Assembly (NCBI GenBank): GCA_046343015.1
Contig: JBKDOL010000006.1
Span: 1-64,000, forward strand
Direction of reading: 5' to 3'
Length of the DNA stretch: 64,000 bases
Source: BJ22 sp021298375
GTDB taxonomy: Bacteria > Planctomycetota > Planctomycetia > Pirellulales > Pirellulaceae
Shown: positions 1 to 8,513 of the stretch, piece after piece
Layout: each line of letters opens with the position of its first letter
Numbering within the stretch: the stretch's first letter is position 1
Notes under the pieces: model-generated
Databases searched by the model: none
Told to the model about the DNA's origin: nothing
The model's input: only the letters and a program-made list of their open reading frames with translations
Made by a program: the position numbers and the translations under genes

Positions 1-1984
1 CACCAAAAGTCTCGTGCAGCCGACCAATGTCATAAAGCATCGGTGTCGCTGGCTCGGTCAAAGCCGGATTCGGATTTTGATACATCGAAGCAGCAGGCGA
101 AGCGTAACTCATGACCGTGTAGCCACGATGGTCCGTCGCAACCGGCAACCTTGGGTCGCCTTCAAACGGATGCTTCAGACCGAGTAAGTGCCCGAGTTCA
201 TGAATCACTGTCAACCGGTAGAGCGCTCCGCGACGGGTATCGGTGCTCGCCACCGGGAAATCGCCAATATCCAGCCAGAAGTCGCCGGGCTTGGAGCCGT
301 ACCACTGCGTGCCACCGTAAACGTAAGCCAACACACCACCCGGGCCGTCGATGTCATAGAGCCCAATCGTCGTCATCGCCTCCGCTGCATTGGAAGTGAA
401 CGGAACCTCAACGAAGTCAATGTTTGTGATCGACTCGTAGTACGCCATCGCATCCCGAACCACAGCCCGCTGGGAAGGAGAGAGCGAGGTTGTTCCCTCA
501 GCCTCCGGGTCATCAGGGGCATAATAATTCGGCAGGGGACTCAGACTTTCGATAAACGTATAGGTCAACTTCACTTTGCCATTGACCAGCTCTCGCGGGG
601 AAATTTCAGGCCCACCTTCCAATGCCCGATTACCAACCGGTTCGGTGTTGACATCGATTTTTTCCCAGTCAGTCCAGAAGGTTCCGTTGTAACCACGGAC
701 CATCATCGAGTCGTAGCTGGTGCCGTCGTCAGTCACCGCACCTTCGATCCGCAGGGTGTCAAATTCCGCTGCGGAAAGGGAGTAGAGCCGTCCTGGAGTC
801 AAACGGGCCCCGTTGAGCGTCAGGTTTGCAGAGGTCGAAACGGTGTTGAAGTCAACCACCTGATACTGAATCAGCGGAGGACCTGCATCCGCTCGTTCGA
901 ACAGCGTGTTGAATTTGACTTCTTCGAGCGTATCCAAAACGACGGTTCGGGTGTCAAAGGTGACGGTCGGCTGGACCACAGCACTGATGTTTCCAACCGC
1001 CAGATCACTCCAGTACCGGCCGTCAAAGGCCTGAATCTGATATTGCTCAAATTCGGGGAATGCGGAGTAGTTGTAGCGAACGGTCGAAAGCTGATTGTAG
1101 GGAAGTTCGAAGAACGTTCCCGAAGTCTGGCGGACGCCGTTTACCGTGAAAAAGCCGCTGTTGGGATTGATGCCCGTATCGAGGAACCGAATCTTCTTCA
1201 TCGTGTTCCCGTCGGCATCCGAGACAGTGAACATCGTCTGGGCGTCAATCACACGCCCCACACCGCCCTGCAGGTTGTAAACTCCGACTACTGGACTGTT
1301 CAGGTTCGGAGTGGTGAGCATGGTGAACTCAGAGACCTCGCTCCACTTCTTGCCGTCATAAGCCATGACGCCAATTTTCTCGTTCACCGGTCCCCACTCA
1401 CCGCCAATGTAGCGAACCGCTGACAGGTCTGCGGCGTCAATCACGTTCCACTGGGCGGAGGGGAGCCGATTGCCCCGAAGCGTGAAATAGCCACTAATCG
1501 CGAAATTGTCCCGATCCACCAGAGAGTATTTCGTGATCGGGTAGTCATCTGGGTCATAGACGGAAATCAGGTCGGTGATCGACCGGAACTCGGTCTCCAG
1601 AACCTGCCCATTTTGAGTGGTCACAATGGGTGGGCGGTTGTTCGGCTGGACCGTCGACATCACCCCAAATGCCGCCGAGCTCCAGAATTTGCCGTCGTAT
1701 GCCTGAATGCCAATTGACTCCGCATCCAGCAGCAAAGCCGCAGAATAGCTCACCGAGTTCAACTGGGCCGCAGTGATTTCGATCCAACCACCGGAGCCTT
1801 GCTTGACACCGCCGATGGAAAAGAAGCCCGAATAAGCAGCCGAGCCATTGTCGCGAAAGCGATATCGGGTGATGGCATTTCCATCGAGGTCGACGACGTC
1901 GAACAAGTCCTTGAGAAGAACTGACGCACCAATTTCGACATTGGTGTTCTTGACGGTGACTGTGGGGGCAAAATTGTTCGCCAT
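1..1984 (-). CDS. Serralysin-like M10 metalloprotease with repeat-rich N-terminus (3' end beyond window)
   Basis: The frame is open from an ATG at 1984 (upstream AGGAAA, 8 nt spacing) to the left edge, so at least 661 residues are present and the carboxyl end is missing. Residues 1 to about 430 are repeats of roughly 100-120 residues, each with a 'YDG/FDGRYW' core and 'GxFxxxG' turns, like cadherin-type or bacterial adhesin domains. The catalytic domain follows: HELGH at residues 595-599 with third ligand H605 in 'LGLKHP', and Met-turn 'VMSY' with M625. This is the metzincin signature of serralysins, which are usually exported by type I secretion through a C-terminal signal; consistent with that, no N-terminal signal peptide is seen. 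The C-terminal RTX or secretion region is not visible. The M10 call is firm; the secretion route is inferred. Confidence 0.85.
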   Translation of the reverse strand, partial: MANNFAPTVTVKNTNVEIGASVLLKDLFDVVDLDGNAITRYRFRDNGSAAYSGFFSIGGVKQGSGGWIEITAAQLNSVSYSAALLLDAESIGIQAYDGKFWSSAAFGVMSTVQPNNRPPIVTTQNGQVLETEFRSITDLISVYDPDDYPITKYSLVDRDNFAISGYFTLRGNRLPSAQWNVIDAADLSAVRYIGGEWGPVNEKIGVMAYDGKKWSEVSEFTMLTTPNLNSPVVGVYNLQGGVGRVIDAQTMFTVSDADGNTMKKIRFLDTGINPNSGFFTVNGVRQTSGTFFELPYNQLSTVRYNYSAFPEFEQYQIQAFDGRYWSDLAVGNISAVVQPTVTFDTRTVVLDTLEEVKFNTLFERADAGPPLIQYQVVDFNTVSTSANLTLNGARLTPGRLYSLSAAEFDTLRIEGAVTDDGTSYDSMMVRGYNGTFWTDWEKIDVNTEPVGNRALEGGPEISPRELVNGKVKLTYTFIESLSPLPNYYAPDDPEAEGTTSLSPSQRAVVRDAMAYYESITNIDFVEVPFTSNAAEAMTTIGLYDIDGPGGVLAYVYGGTQWYGSKPGDFWLDIGDFPVASTDTRRGALYRLTVIHELGHLLGLKHPFEGDPRLPVATDHRGYTVMSYASPAASMYQNPNPALTEPATPMLYDIGRLHETFG

Positions 1985-2186
1985 TTAACTGGTTTCCTGA
2001 CGAAGATGGCTGCGTTACTCGGCCAAACCAGTGTCACCAGTTCGGCCGAGTCAGATTCGGGAAAAAGAATCCAAAACGCGGGGTCAATAGAGGGGTTTAA
2101 TGCAGTTAACACCCGGAAACTGTTCCGTTTGGGTGCAATGAGCCCATTATAGACAGCCAGCAAATCGACAGTCCAGTTTTTTTCCC

Positions 2187-2489
2187 CTAGAAATTGGGCG
2201 ATTTAGGCGGGTTCGAACGCACCGGATTTGCCGATCCTGCGGCATCCCCGCCTTCCCGAGGACGAACCAAACCCGCATCAATCAACTGCTTCACGAGGTT
2301 CTCCATTGCACTGAAACTGCGGAGAAACCCCTCCGGTGGCAACACGACCCGGCATTTATTCTTCAAGCGAGGCTTGTTGTCCTGGTCCTGCTGAGAACCG
2401 ACCAAAGAGACCAGGTCCATCCGGACCATTCCGCCCGAGAGTGAAATTTCCCCAATGCCGTCCGCATAAATTTCCTGATTCTGGTCCAT
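2187..2489 (-). CDS. Small conserved-looking protein upstream of the M10 protease
   Basis: Encodes 100 residues from an ATG preceded by AGGAG at good spacing. The first half begins with an acidic 'EIYADGIGEISLSGGMVRMDLVSL' type strand pattern (quoted in part), then a basic loop, 'RVVLPPEGFL' and a helix with 'LVKQLIDAGLV'; the last 20 residues are Gly/Pro/Ser-rich. No signal peptide or membrane segment is seen. I cannot assign a named family. It lies 202 nt upstream of the large protease on the same strand, so the two may be co-transcribed, and a role in expression or export of that protein is possible but unproven. Good RBS and domain-like sequence support a real gene. Confidence 0.6.
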   Translation of the reverse strand: MDQNQEIYADGIGEISLSGGMVRMDLVSLVGSQQDQDNKPRLKNKCRVVLPPEGFLRSFSAMENLVKQLIDAGLVRPREGGDAAGSANPVRSNPPKSPNF

Positions 2490-2878
2490 CTACCTTGCTC
2501 CTAGAAGTGAGGGCTGTTGTGAAGTCTGTACTGCTGGTCCCCAAGCCGCACCCGGCCACCTCGTAAAACGGGAGCGACTGGCGGTCAAGAGAGTTCGCGC
2601 GACCCCAATTTCTAACACCGCCCAGCAACCCGAGCAAGCATTTTCAGGCGCTCTTTCACGACGAACTTTTCCTTTGGGCACGACTCCTCCCGCACGATGC
2701 CGTCAAGCCTCCCGCTTGAGCCAGAGAGCAACCTCAACCCAAGCCGCGCATCTTCCGCAGCCTTCCGGCAATCGCCCGTTTTGAAACAACCCGCCGCGGA
2801 AATTTCCAAAAAAACAGGTCGACACCAGCCCTTGAATTTCGCTATAAGCCGGGCGAACTAGCGGTGAAAGGACTCTGC
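2490..2878. other. Intergenic region between divergent genes
   Basis: About 390 bases between the small minus-strand gene and the TIGR03546 gene. Short open frames exist on both strands but none has family-like sequence or a convincing start. Promoters for both flanking units should lie here; I see no clear consensus. Confidence 0.5.
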
Positions 2879-3397
2879 ATGCGGCAACCCAAATCGACAC
2901 TCGAATCCATTTTCAGCCTGCTTCAGATCTCGGGCATGGATTCTCCTAACCGGCTCGCGGCGGGCATTTGCCTCGGAGTCTGGATCGGTCTGCTCCCAAA
3001 ATTCTCGTTACTTCCCTGGTGTCTGGCGACGCTGGCCATCCTCAGTACCGCCAACTTGGCGACGCTAATCGCCGGATTCGCTGTCGGCTGTTTTGCGATC
3101 TCGTTCGCAGACCTGGTCGCATTGCCCCTGGGAGAAAAACTGCTCGCACTCGACGCCCTGTCTCCCTTGCTAACGAAGGCGACCGAGACCCCGGTGCTGA
3201 CCCATTTTCGATTTCATGAGGCAGCAACCCTCGGCACGTTTGCCCTTGGTCTGCTGCTGATGCTCCCCGCTTTTTTTCTCGCCCGCGCCTTATTCCTCCA
3301 AATTCAGCCGCGACTGGAAAATTGGCTGGGCTCCGACTCCAGCGGCCACTGGACAGTTAAGCGAAGTCAAACACAACGCTCAGCCCCCAGCTCATAG
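2879..3397 (+). CDS. TIGR03546 family integral membrane protein
   Basis: 172 residues from ATG 2879, chosen over an in-frame GTG at 2864 because AAAGGA lies 6 nt before the ATG. The sequence has an N-terminal 'SPNRLAAGICLGVWIGLLPK' segment typical of TIGR03546/DUF2062-like proteins and three to four hydrophobic segments (about residues 25-45, 50-85, 118-145). The family has no established function. The next gene is a TIGR03545 protein, and these two families are known as neighbours in other bacteria, which supports both calls. The C-terminal 30 residues are hydrophilic. Probably inner membrane; biochemical role unknown. Confidence 0.8.
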   Translation: MRQPKSTLESIFSLLQISGMDSPNRLAAGICLGVWIGLLPKFSLLPWCLATLAILSTANLATLIAGFAVGCFAISFADLVALPLGEKLLALDALSPLLTKATETPVLTHFRFHEAATLGTFALGLLLMLPAFFLARALFLQIQPRLENWLGSDSSGHWTVKRSQTQRSAPSS

Positions 3398-3482
3398 CAT
3401 CGGTCAAAACCGAGCGGATCCGCTCCGATTCTCAAGGTCAACATCCGGCTGAATCGTTCACAGTTCAAGGAAAACCCTTTCG

Positions 3483-5216
3483 ATGTACCGACTTCAGGTT
3501 CTGCCCATTCGCCTGGTCATCCTGTCCTTGGCTCTGCTTTGTCTCTGGCTAACCGCCCCTGGCTGGATCCAGCCCATGGTTCGGCTCAGCCTGCAACGCA
3601 CTTTTGGAACCGCGGTGGACTTTGAGAAGTGCCATTTGGACTGGAGCCAAGGCGGTCTGCAACTAACCAATGTTCAAATCTCCGACCCCGAAGACCCACT
3701 GCGAAATCTCATTCAGGCCAATCAGGTATGGGTGGAATTCAATCCCCAGTCCCTGTGGACTCGACAGTGGGAGGTCCGCTCTGCTCGCTGGAATGAAATT
3801 GTTCTCGGCTCCCCGCGGCCGAATCTGGCCGGCGACCGACTGAATGGGGCCACGCCTGGCTGGAAACAAAAATATCAGGAGCAACTGGCTTACGACCTCG
3901 ACCTCGCCGCCAAAGGCTGGCTCGACCAAGTTCAATCGCTCCCGCCCGTAGAGCGAGGCGTCTCCGCCGCAGCCTTTGCCTCGATTACCAAATCAATCCG
4001 AGCGGATTGGGAAAACGAATTCCAACGCCAGCGCAAGCGAACGAATGCGCTGCGCGACGAGATTTCCGCGCTCAAGCGAGAGCTGAATCAAAGCGGCGGC
4101 AACCCGCTCCGCCTCGCAGCCGAAGAGAAAGCTCGCCTCGCCCGCCTCACGGACTTGGAGGGCGAACTGGAGGAGGTCCGCGATTGGCTGAGTAACTGGC
4201 CGCAAATCCAGGAGCAGGCCTTGCTGCAATTGGCCGGCAGCCGAAAGCATGGTGCCCCCAGCCAGCTGCCCCACTCCAACTTCATCGCCGCGACCCAAAA
4301 ATCGAGCCAAGCGTTGCTCGTTTCGGAACTTGACCTGCAGACCGCTCGCCAACTGGTCGACTGGTCGCTGCTGCTCTCGCGACGTTTGGCCGAACTTCGG
4401 GAAACCGCCGCGCAAGCTCCGGAGCGGGGCAAACCGATCGCGGTTCGCGGCATCAAGCCGATGCCGGGGATCGTCGTCCGGGAAATGGACTTCTCAGGCT
4501 CTTTCCACTCGACTTCCGGCCATATCGACTTTACCGGCAACTGCAGGAACTTGACTGACCGCCCCGCTTTGGCTGATTCACCCTTGGAATTTCACGTCAA
4601 GGGACAGGGTCAAAGAGCCTTTCAAATCGAGGGGAACATCACCTCGGAAGATGGCCTCACCACTCAAACCATGCAGGTTCAGTTACTGCCATGCAATGTT
4701 CCCAGCTCAGAGGTCGGCACCGCCAGTTCCGTGCTGATCACCGCCAGCCCCCATCGGATGCAAGCCGAAGGGCTGCTGCAAATTCGCGGTGAACAACTAG
4801 AGGGGACGATCAAGTGCTTCCATTCCCAACTTGGGCTCTACGTTAACAGCTTGAGCGAAATCGCCGGGGGGCAAAACGTACTGGAGAAACTGAATCGCCA
4901 ACTGGCAACCGTCCAAAGCATCGAAGTCACAGCGGTCGTCAGCGGCACGGTTTCGGAACCGGAAGTCCGCTTCGAGTCGAATCTGGCGGAAACATTCACC
5001 CCCGCCTTGGCTGAGTGCCTGAATGAATCCCTGCTCCAACAAGCGACCTATAATCAGGCTTTAATCGAGCAAACCTACGATACCGTGGTTCAGTCACTGA
5101 TTGACTACGCAACTGCCGAAACCAAAAGCCTGCAAACGGAACTCTCTGCCGAACAAGTCCGCTTCAGCGAACTCGATCGCCAACGCCCCGCCAACTCGCT
5201 GCGACAGTACCGCTGA
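3483..5216 (+). CDS. TIGR03545 family protein (AsmA-like N-terminus, coiled coil)
   Basis: 577 residues. An N-terminal membrane anchor (about residues 8-28) is followed by an AsmA/DUF748-like region with 'LDWSQGGLQLTNVQI' and 'VEFNPQSLWTRQWEV' patterns, a charged coiled coil around residues 175-245, and a beta-rich C-terminal half. An AAGGA lies 11 nt before the ATG. The partner TIGR03546 gene ends 85 nt upstream on the same strand, as in other genomes carrying this pair. AsmA-like proteins act in envelope lipid transport or outer-membrane assembly; applying that here is inference. The most likely topology is a single N-terminal helix with a periplasmic body. Confidence 0.82.
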   Translation: MYRLQVLPIRLVILSLALLCLWLTAPGWIQPMVRLSLQRTFGTAVDFEKCHLDWSQGGLQLTNVQISDPEDPLRNLIQANQVWVEFNPQSLWTRQWEVRSARWNEIVLGSPRPNLAGDRLNGATPGWKQKYQEQLAYDLDLAAKGWLDQVQSLPPVERGVSAAAFASITKSIRADWENEFQRQRKRTNALRDEISALKRELNQSGGNPLRLAAEEKARLARLTDLEGELEEVRDWLSNWPQIQEQALLQLAGSRKHGAPSQLPHSNFIAATQKSSQALLVSELDLQTARQLVDWSLLLSRRLAELRETAAQAPERGKPIAVRGIKPMPGIVVREMDFSGSFHSTSGHIDFTGNCRNLTDRPALADSPLEFHVKGQGQRAFQIEGNITSEDGLTTQTMQVQLLPCNVPSSEVGTASSVLITASPHRMQAEGLLQIRGEQLEGTIKCFHSQLGLYVNSLSEIAGGQNVLEKLNRQLATVQSIEVTAVVSGTVSEPEVRFESNLAETFTPALAECLNESLLQQATYNQALIEQTYDTVVQSLIDYATAETKSLQTELSAEQVRFSELDRQRPANSLRQYR

Positions 5217-5358
5217 AATAGGGGTTGAAATACGGGGAGCAGGCAAGCCCGAACACTTCGCCGCTCAATGCCTGATCGCGGCGGTCCGTGATGCGCCCGG
5301 GGGTTCGTATCCGCAGCGTGAGTATTCGCCGCGTGAACAGAGGGACTGCGGCTTCGGC

Positions 5359-5754
5359 TCAAAAAGCGCTGACGCCGGCGTGAGCCGGGAACTGGATTTG
5401 ACAGCCAGCCCCGCCAGGCTCCACGCAACCTGCCCGAACCATTTCCATGCCGCCGCGACCAGGAGCTGCGGCGCCATCGCCCGCTTCGACTTCTACTTGG
5501 TCAATTGTGCAGAGCACGCCGGCAACGCGGCGGCAGGTATCCAGCGCCACTTGTTTCTCATAATAGGAACCCACTTGCCCGCGCACGGTAACTGCCCCTG
5601 CCAGGACGCTGACCTCCAGCCGCCGGAAGGCTGGAAAATGCCGCGACCCCAGAAAACTCGAAATCCGGCGGCGCAAATCCTCATCCGGGTAATCAACTCG
5701 CAACTGCAACTCCGTGGTGGAAAGCCGCCTGCTCACTTCCAATTGTTTTCGCAT
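5359..5754 (-). CDS. BON domain protein
   Basis: 131 residues. The start is ATG 5754, which has AAGGAG 6 nt upstream; the open frame extends further but without such a site. Residues about 20-85 match a BON domain: 'LRRRISSFLGSRHFP' helix, 'LEVSVLAGAVTVRGQVGSYYEKQ' strand-turn (quoted in part) and 'GVLCTIDQVEV'. BON domains bind phospholipid or membranes and occur in osmotically induced or channel-associated proteins. There is no signal peptide, so this copy seems cytoplasmic. The last 40 residues are Gly/Pro-rich and may be disordered. It converges with the TIGR03545 gene. Partner unknown. Confidence 0.72.
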   Translation of the reverse strand: MRKQLEVSRRLSTTELQLRVDYPDEDLRRRISSFLGSRHFPAFRRLEVSVLAGAVTVRGQVGSYYEKQVALDTCRRVAGVLCTIDQVEVEAGDGAAAPGRGGMEMVRAGCVEPGGAGCQIQFPAHAGVSAF

Positions 5755-5900
5755 GAACCGCTCCTTCTTTCTCATCGCTTTCGGACACTGTCGACACCGC
5801 ATATCGAATGGCAACTGCCGATATGGCTCCCGACACGCTGGGAGCTAAACCTGGAAACCAATCGCCGGGAAGTTTTCGCCGGAAAGCTCGCGCTGTCGCG

Positions 5901-6008
5901 GTCACTTTCACAGTCACGGTCACTTTCACAGTCACGGTCACTTTCACAGTCACAGTCACTTTCACAGTCACAGTCACTTTCACAGTCACAGTCACTTTGA
6001 CAGTCGCA
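5901..6008. repeat. 18-bp tandem repeat, 6 copies
   Basis: Six contiguous copies of an 18-base unit beginning GTCACTTTCACAGTCAC, the last one diverged (GTCACTTTGACAGTCGCA). The unit is itself built from GTCAC-like hexamers. There are no spacers, so this is not CRISPR. It lies about 150 bases upstream of the BON-domain gene start. Confidence 0.95.
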
Positions 6009-6062
6009 GTTGCAAAGCTCTGACAAGCAAACCCCAGACTGGCTGTCGAACCTCGCAATCAG

Positions 6063-6130
6063 GTGACCGCAAGCGCGCGACCGAAAGCGCGTGACCGAAA
6101 GCGAGTGACCGAAAGCGAGTGACCGTTCGA
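6063..6130. repeat. 14-bp tandem repeat, about 4.7 copies
   Basis: Units of GTGACCGAAAGCGA with variants in the first two copies (GTGACCGCAAGCGC, GCGACCGAAAGCGC), ending in a partial copy. The 14-base period would break any reading frame, so it is non-coding. Confidence 0.9.
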
Positions 6131-6610
6131 GGACTTGCACCGTGCCTGCCCTGCGGCCGCTGAAAAAAACCGTCCGCGCCGCGCGAAGCCATCAACTCGG
6201 AAGCACTCTCACCTGCCCCAGTTCCCAAACAGAGATGGTTCCTCAGCAGAGATAGAGACAATGCCCCACTCGGCACTCTCAATCAGCAACGCCAATTTCA
6301 GCAACGCCAAACTCGGGAGGCGACGAAACAGTCAGCGTCGAAGATGTCCATCCTTGTCGAGCCGTCGCCTTGCCCACATCATATCGTCTCTCATCCAATT
6401 GCAACCGGATAATTTGAATTTTCACCAACCCGAGTGATAGCACTCAATGCCATCAGTTCAGTACTTGATATCAAACTCAGGTTTACTTTTTTTGTGCTAC
6501 CGCTGATACTTTTTTAACCGTCAGCTGAGGAGCGGTTTTTACCGACGCGGGTTTGCCGAAGTAGCGGTCGCTGCGAATCGGAACAGCTTCGAGCGCTGTC
6601 TCGCCACAGT

Positions 6611-6658
6611 GAGCTAAAATCCGGGTGAGCTAAAATCCGGGTGAACCAAAATCCGTGA
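6611..6658. repeat. 16-bp tandem repeat, 3 copies
   Basis: Two perfect copies of GAGCTAAAATCCGGGT followed by a diverged third (GAACCAAAATCCGTGA), ending 77 bases before the isomerase start codon, so within its leader or promoter. Confidence 0.9.
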
Positions 6659-6735
6659 GACCGCAATTCCGGAGCGGGGTAGTCGCCAGCGCTTGCGGTC
6701 GGCCCGCTAGCCCATCGTCCACAAAGGGAGTGCAC

Positions 6736-7560
6736 GTGTTCGACAGCTTAGGAATCAGCCAGTTTTCAACCCTCCGCTGGACGTTCTTTCAAGATGTGAT
6801 TCGCTCGGCGGCGAAGGGTTGCCACTCGATTGGGATTTGGCGCAGCAAGCTCGACGAACTCGGCTTGGATGAAGCCTGCGATTTACTTCACGAAATGAAA
6901 CTTTCTGTCAGTAGCCTCAGCTGGTGTGGAGGATTTACCGGTTCGGAGGGAAGTTCCTTTGCGTTGCAAATCGACGACGCGATAGAGGCCATCGCACAGG
7001 CCGCCGCCCTGCGGGCAGGCTGCCTGGTGGTTCATCCCGGCGCGTTGAATGGACATATCCGCCGGCATGCCCGCCGCCTGCTCGAGGAAGCTTTTCGGTT
7101 GTTGCTCCCCGTGGCGAGAGACTACGGCGTCCGCCTCGCACTGGAGCCCATGCCTGCCTCCAGTTGGACTATGCTGGACGGTCTCGAAGCGACGCTCGAG
7201 TTTTGCGAACAGTTCCCAGCCGACCAAGTTGGCTTGGTCTGGGACCTCGGCCATCTGGGGACCGACCGGGAAGCGTGGGCGCAGCTGCCCCGCGTCCTGC
7301 CGCGGATCGCGGTTGTCCAGCTTGCTGACCGACAAGCTCATCGACCCTCAGTTGGACGCTGCTCACTGGGGCAGGGGAGTGTTCCCTTTCGCGCTTGGCT
7401 GAACCAATTTCAAAATTGCGGCTATCGTGGCCCATGGGAAATCGAGACTCCCTGCTTCGGCCCGAACCAGGCGGTCAATCGCTGTGTCTTGCAGCCAGTC
7501 CTCGATTTTCTGGAGACGCGCCAACTCCAGAGCCAGGCGAGTTGGCCGACTCAGCTTTAA
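6736..7560 (+). CDS. Sugar phosphate isomerase/epimerase (AP endonuclease 2-like TIM barrel)
   Basis: 274 residues from GTG 6736, chosen because AAGGGA sits 6 nt upstream and the resulting N-terminus 'FDSLGISQFST' opens directly into the first barrel strand; longer versions add Arg/Ser-rich sequence. Family features are 'VVHPGA' near residue 100, 'RLALEPMP' near 140, 'VGLVWDLGHLG' near 175 and 'WEIETPC' near 240, giving His/Glu/Asp metal ligands of xylose-isomerase-like barrels. Substrate cannot be read from the sequence. The gene appears to stand alone between repeat-rich DNA and the ArfB-like gene. Confidence 0.82.
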   Translation: MFDSLGISQFSTLRWTFFQDVIRSAAKGCHSIGIWRSKLDELGLDEACDLLHEMKLSVSSLSWCGGFTGSEGSSFALQIDDAIEAIAQAAALRAGCLVVHPGALNGHIRRHARRLLEEAFRLLLPVARDYGVRLALEPMPASSWTMLDGLEATLEFCEQFPADQVGLVWDLGHLGTDREAWAQLPRVLPRIAVVQLADRQAHRPSVGRCSLGQGSVPFRAWLNQFQNCGYRGPWEIETPCFGPNQAVNRCVLQPVLDFLETRQLQSQASWPTQL

Positions 7561-7861
7561 TCGCAGCCCGCGCTTCCGCGGTGAATTGCTGGCCCTCGCG
7601 GTCTGGCTGCAAACGTGCGAGGCAGCTTAGCCGGCCGAGTCGTTGCAGAGCGGCTGTTTCTGTGAGACATTGAGGCAGGTGGGAAGGGGTGCGGGGAACC
7701 TGCGGTCCGGTCCGAACTCGGCTCTCAATTCCCCCCAAACTCGGCCGCAGCGTTCCGTGCCAACCCTGCCGCCCGTGCCAATCCTGCTGCCCGTTTCGCC
7801 CCTGCTACCCGTTTCGACCCTGCTGCCCGCCCCCCCACTACGCGTCCCGATTTGTTCCCCC
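7561..7861. other. Intergenic region with 18-bp array
   Basis: About 300 bases before the ArfB-like gene. An open frame runs through in phase with that gene, but it reads Pro/Leu/Val repeats from the tandem array and lacks an RBS, so it is left non-coding. Confidence 0.5.
7757..7828. repeat. 18-bp tandem repeat, 4 diverged copies
   Basis: Four imperfect 18-base units ending in CTGCCC or CTACCC (GTGCCAACCCTGCCGCCC and variants). It lies just upstream of the ArfB-like gene. Confidence 0.85.
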
Positions 7862-8281
7862 ATGCTTCGAGTCACCCCGCAAATCGCGATTCCCCGCTCG
7901 GAGTTCAAGTTCACCTTCGCCAGATCGCCGGGGCCTGGCGGGCAGAATGTCAACAAGCTCAACACGAAGGCGATTCTCCGCTGGCAGCTGGACGAATCCC
8001 CGTCCCTTCCCGAGCCGGTCAAAGCCCGTTTTCGAGCCCGCTTTCCCACGCGGATTAACCTCGCTGGCGAAGTGATGATCACCAGCCACGAGCATCGTGA
8101 CCAGTCCAGCAACGTGGCTGCCTGTCTGGAACGACTTCGCGAACTGCTCCTCAAGGTCGCTCAACCTCCGAAACAGCGAAAAGCGACCAAGCCTTCGGCC
8201 GGGGCTCAAAGACGGCGTCTGGAGGCCAAGAAAAAACTCTCAAGCAAAAAACAACTTCGCTCCCGTCGCGCGGACGACTGA
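7862..8281 (+). CDS. arfB: ArfB/YaeJ-like peptidyl-tRNA hydrolase (class I release factor domain)
   Basis: 139 residues from ATG 7862. The catalytic GGQ is at residues 26-28 in 'SPGPGGQNVNK', the signature of class I release-factor domains. There is no codon-recognition domain, and the C-terminal 45 residues are rich in Lys/Arg, as in ArfB, where the basic tail enters the empty mRNA channel of stalled ribosomes. The expected role is hydrolysis of peptidyl-tRNA on non-stop ribosomes. Length matches the family (about 140). The start was chosen from the beginning of the conserved domain; no strong RBS is seen, so the exact start is uncertain. Confidence 0.85.
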   Translation: MLRVTPQIAIPRSEFKFTFARSPGPGGQNVNKLNTKAILRWQLDESPSLPEPVKARFRARFPTRINLAGEVMITSHEHRDQSSNVAACLERLRELLLKVAQPPKQRKATKPSAGAQRRRLEAKKKLSSKKQLRSRRADD

Positions 8282-8513
8282 GACCCGGGAATCGGCCTCC
8301 GCCTGTTGCCATTTTCCCGCTTCCTTTTTGAGTGGCGCAAATGGTCAGCGGGATCGTTCGGACGTGGCCAACCCTGCAACCGACAAATTCCGCAATTCAA
8401 GGTTATTTCCGCTCCACCACCCCGGGTTTCCAATCGATTTTCCCACGCTCCGGCCTATAGTTTTGTTGCCGGGCAATTTGAATCTCCCGACCTGTTCGCA
8501 CAGGGATTCGACG

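Larger units (their letters stand above)
5755..6735. other. Long intergenic stretch with three tandem arrays
   Basis: About 980 bases without a convincing gene. Open frames here are either repeat translations (KVTVTV-type or SLSQS-type) or overlap neighbours, and none has an RBS with family-like sequence. It holds an 18-bp array, a 14-bp array and a 16-bp array listed separately, plus a short perfect inverted repeat GAGTG-ATAG-CACTC at 6432-6445 in AT-richer DNA. Confidence 0.6.

Noticed and set aside
188..1423. 411-residue open frame on the plus strand
   Set aside because: It is exactly antisense and in register with the M10 protease gene, whose minus-strand reading shows the metzincin motifs; the plus reading has no family-like sequence.
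2206..2225. tRNA T-arm-like GGGTTCGAAC
   Set aside because: No cloverleaf can be built around it, and it lies in the coding end of the 100-residue gene. A similar GTTCGAAT near 25170 also lacks the other arms.
5101..6000. 299-residue frame ending in Ser-Leu-Ser-Gln repeats
   Set aside because: It overlaps the TIGR03545 gene and the BON gene in other frames, and its end is a translation of the 18-bp array.
5901..6008. CRISPR array
   Set aside because: Repeats are contiguous with no spacers, only 18 bp long, and no cas gene is present; the same holds for the other arrays.
6432..6445. CIRCE-like inverted repeat GAGTG-ATAG-CACTC
   Set aside because: The spacer is 4 bases instead of 9 and the arms are in the wrong orientation for CIRCE; it is not next to a chaperone gene.
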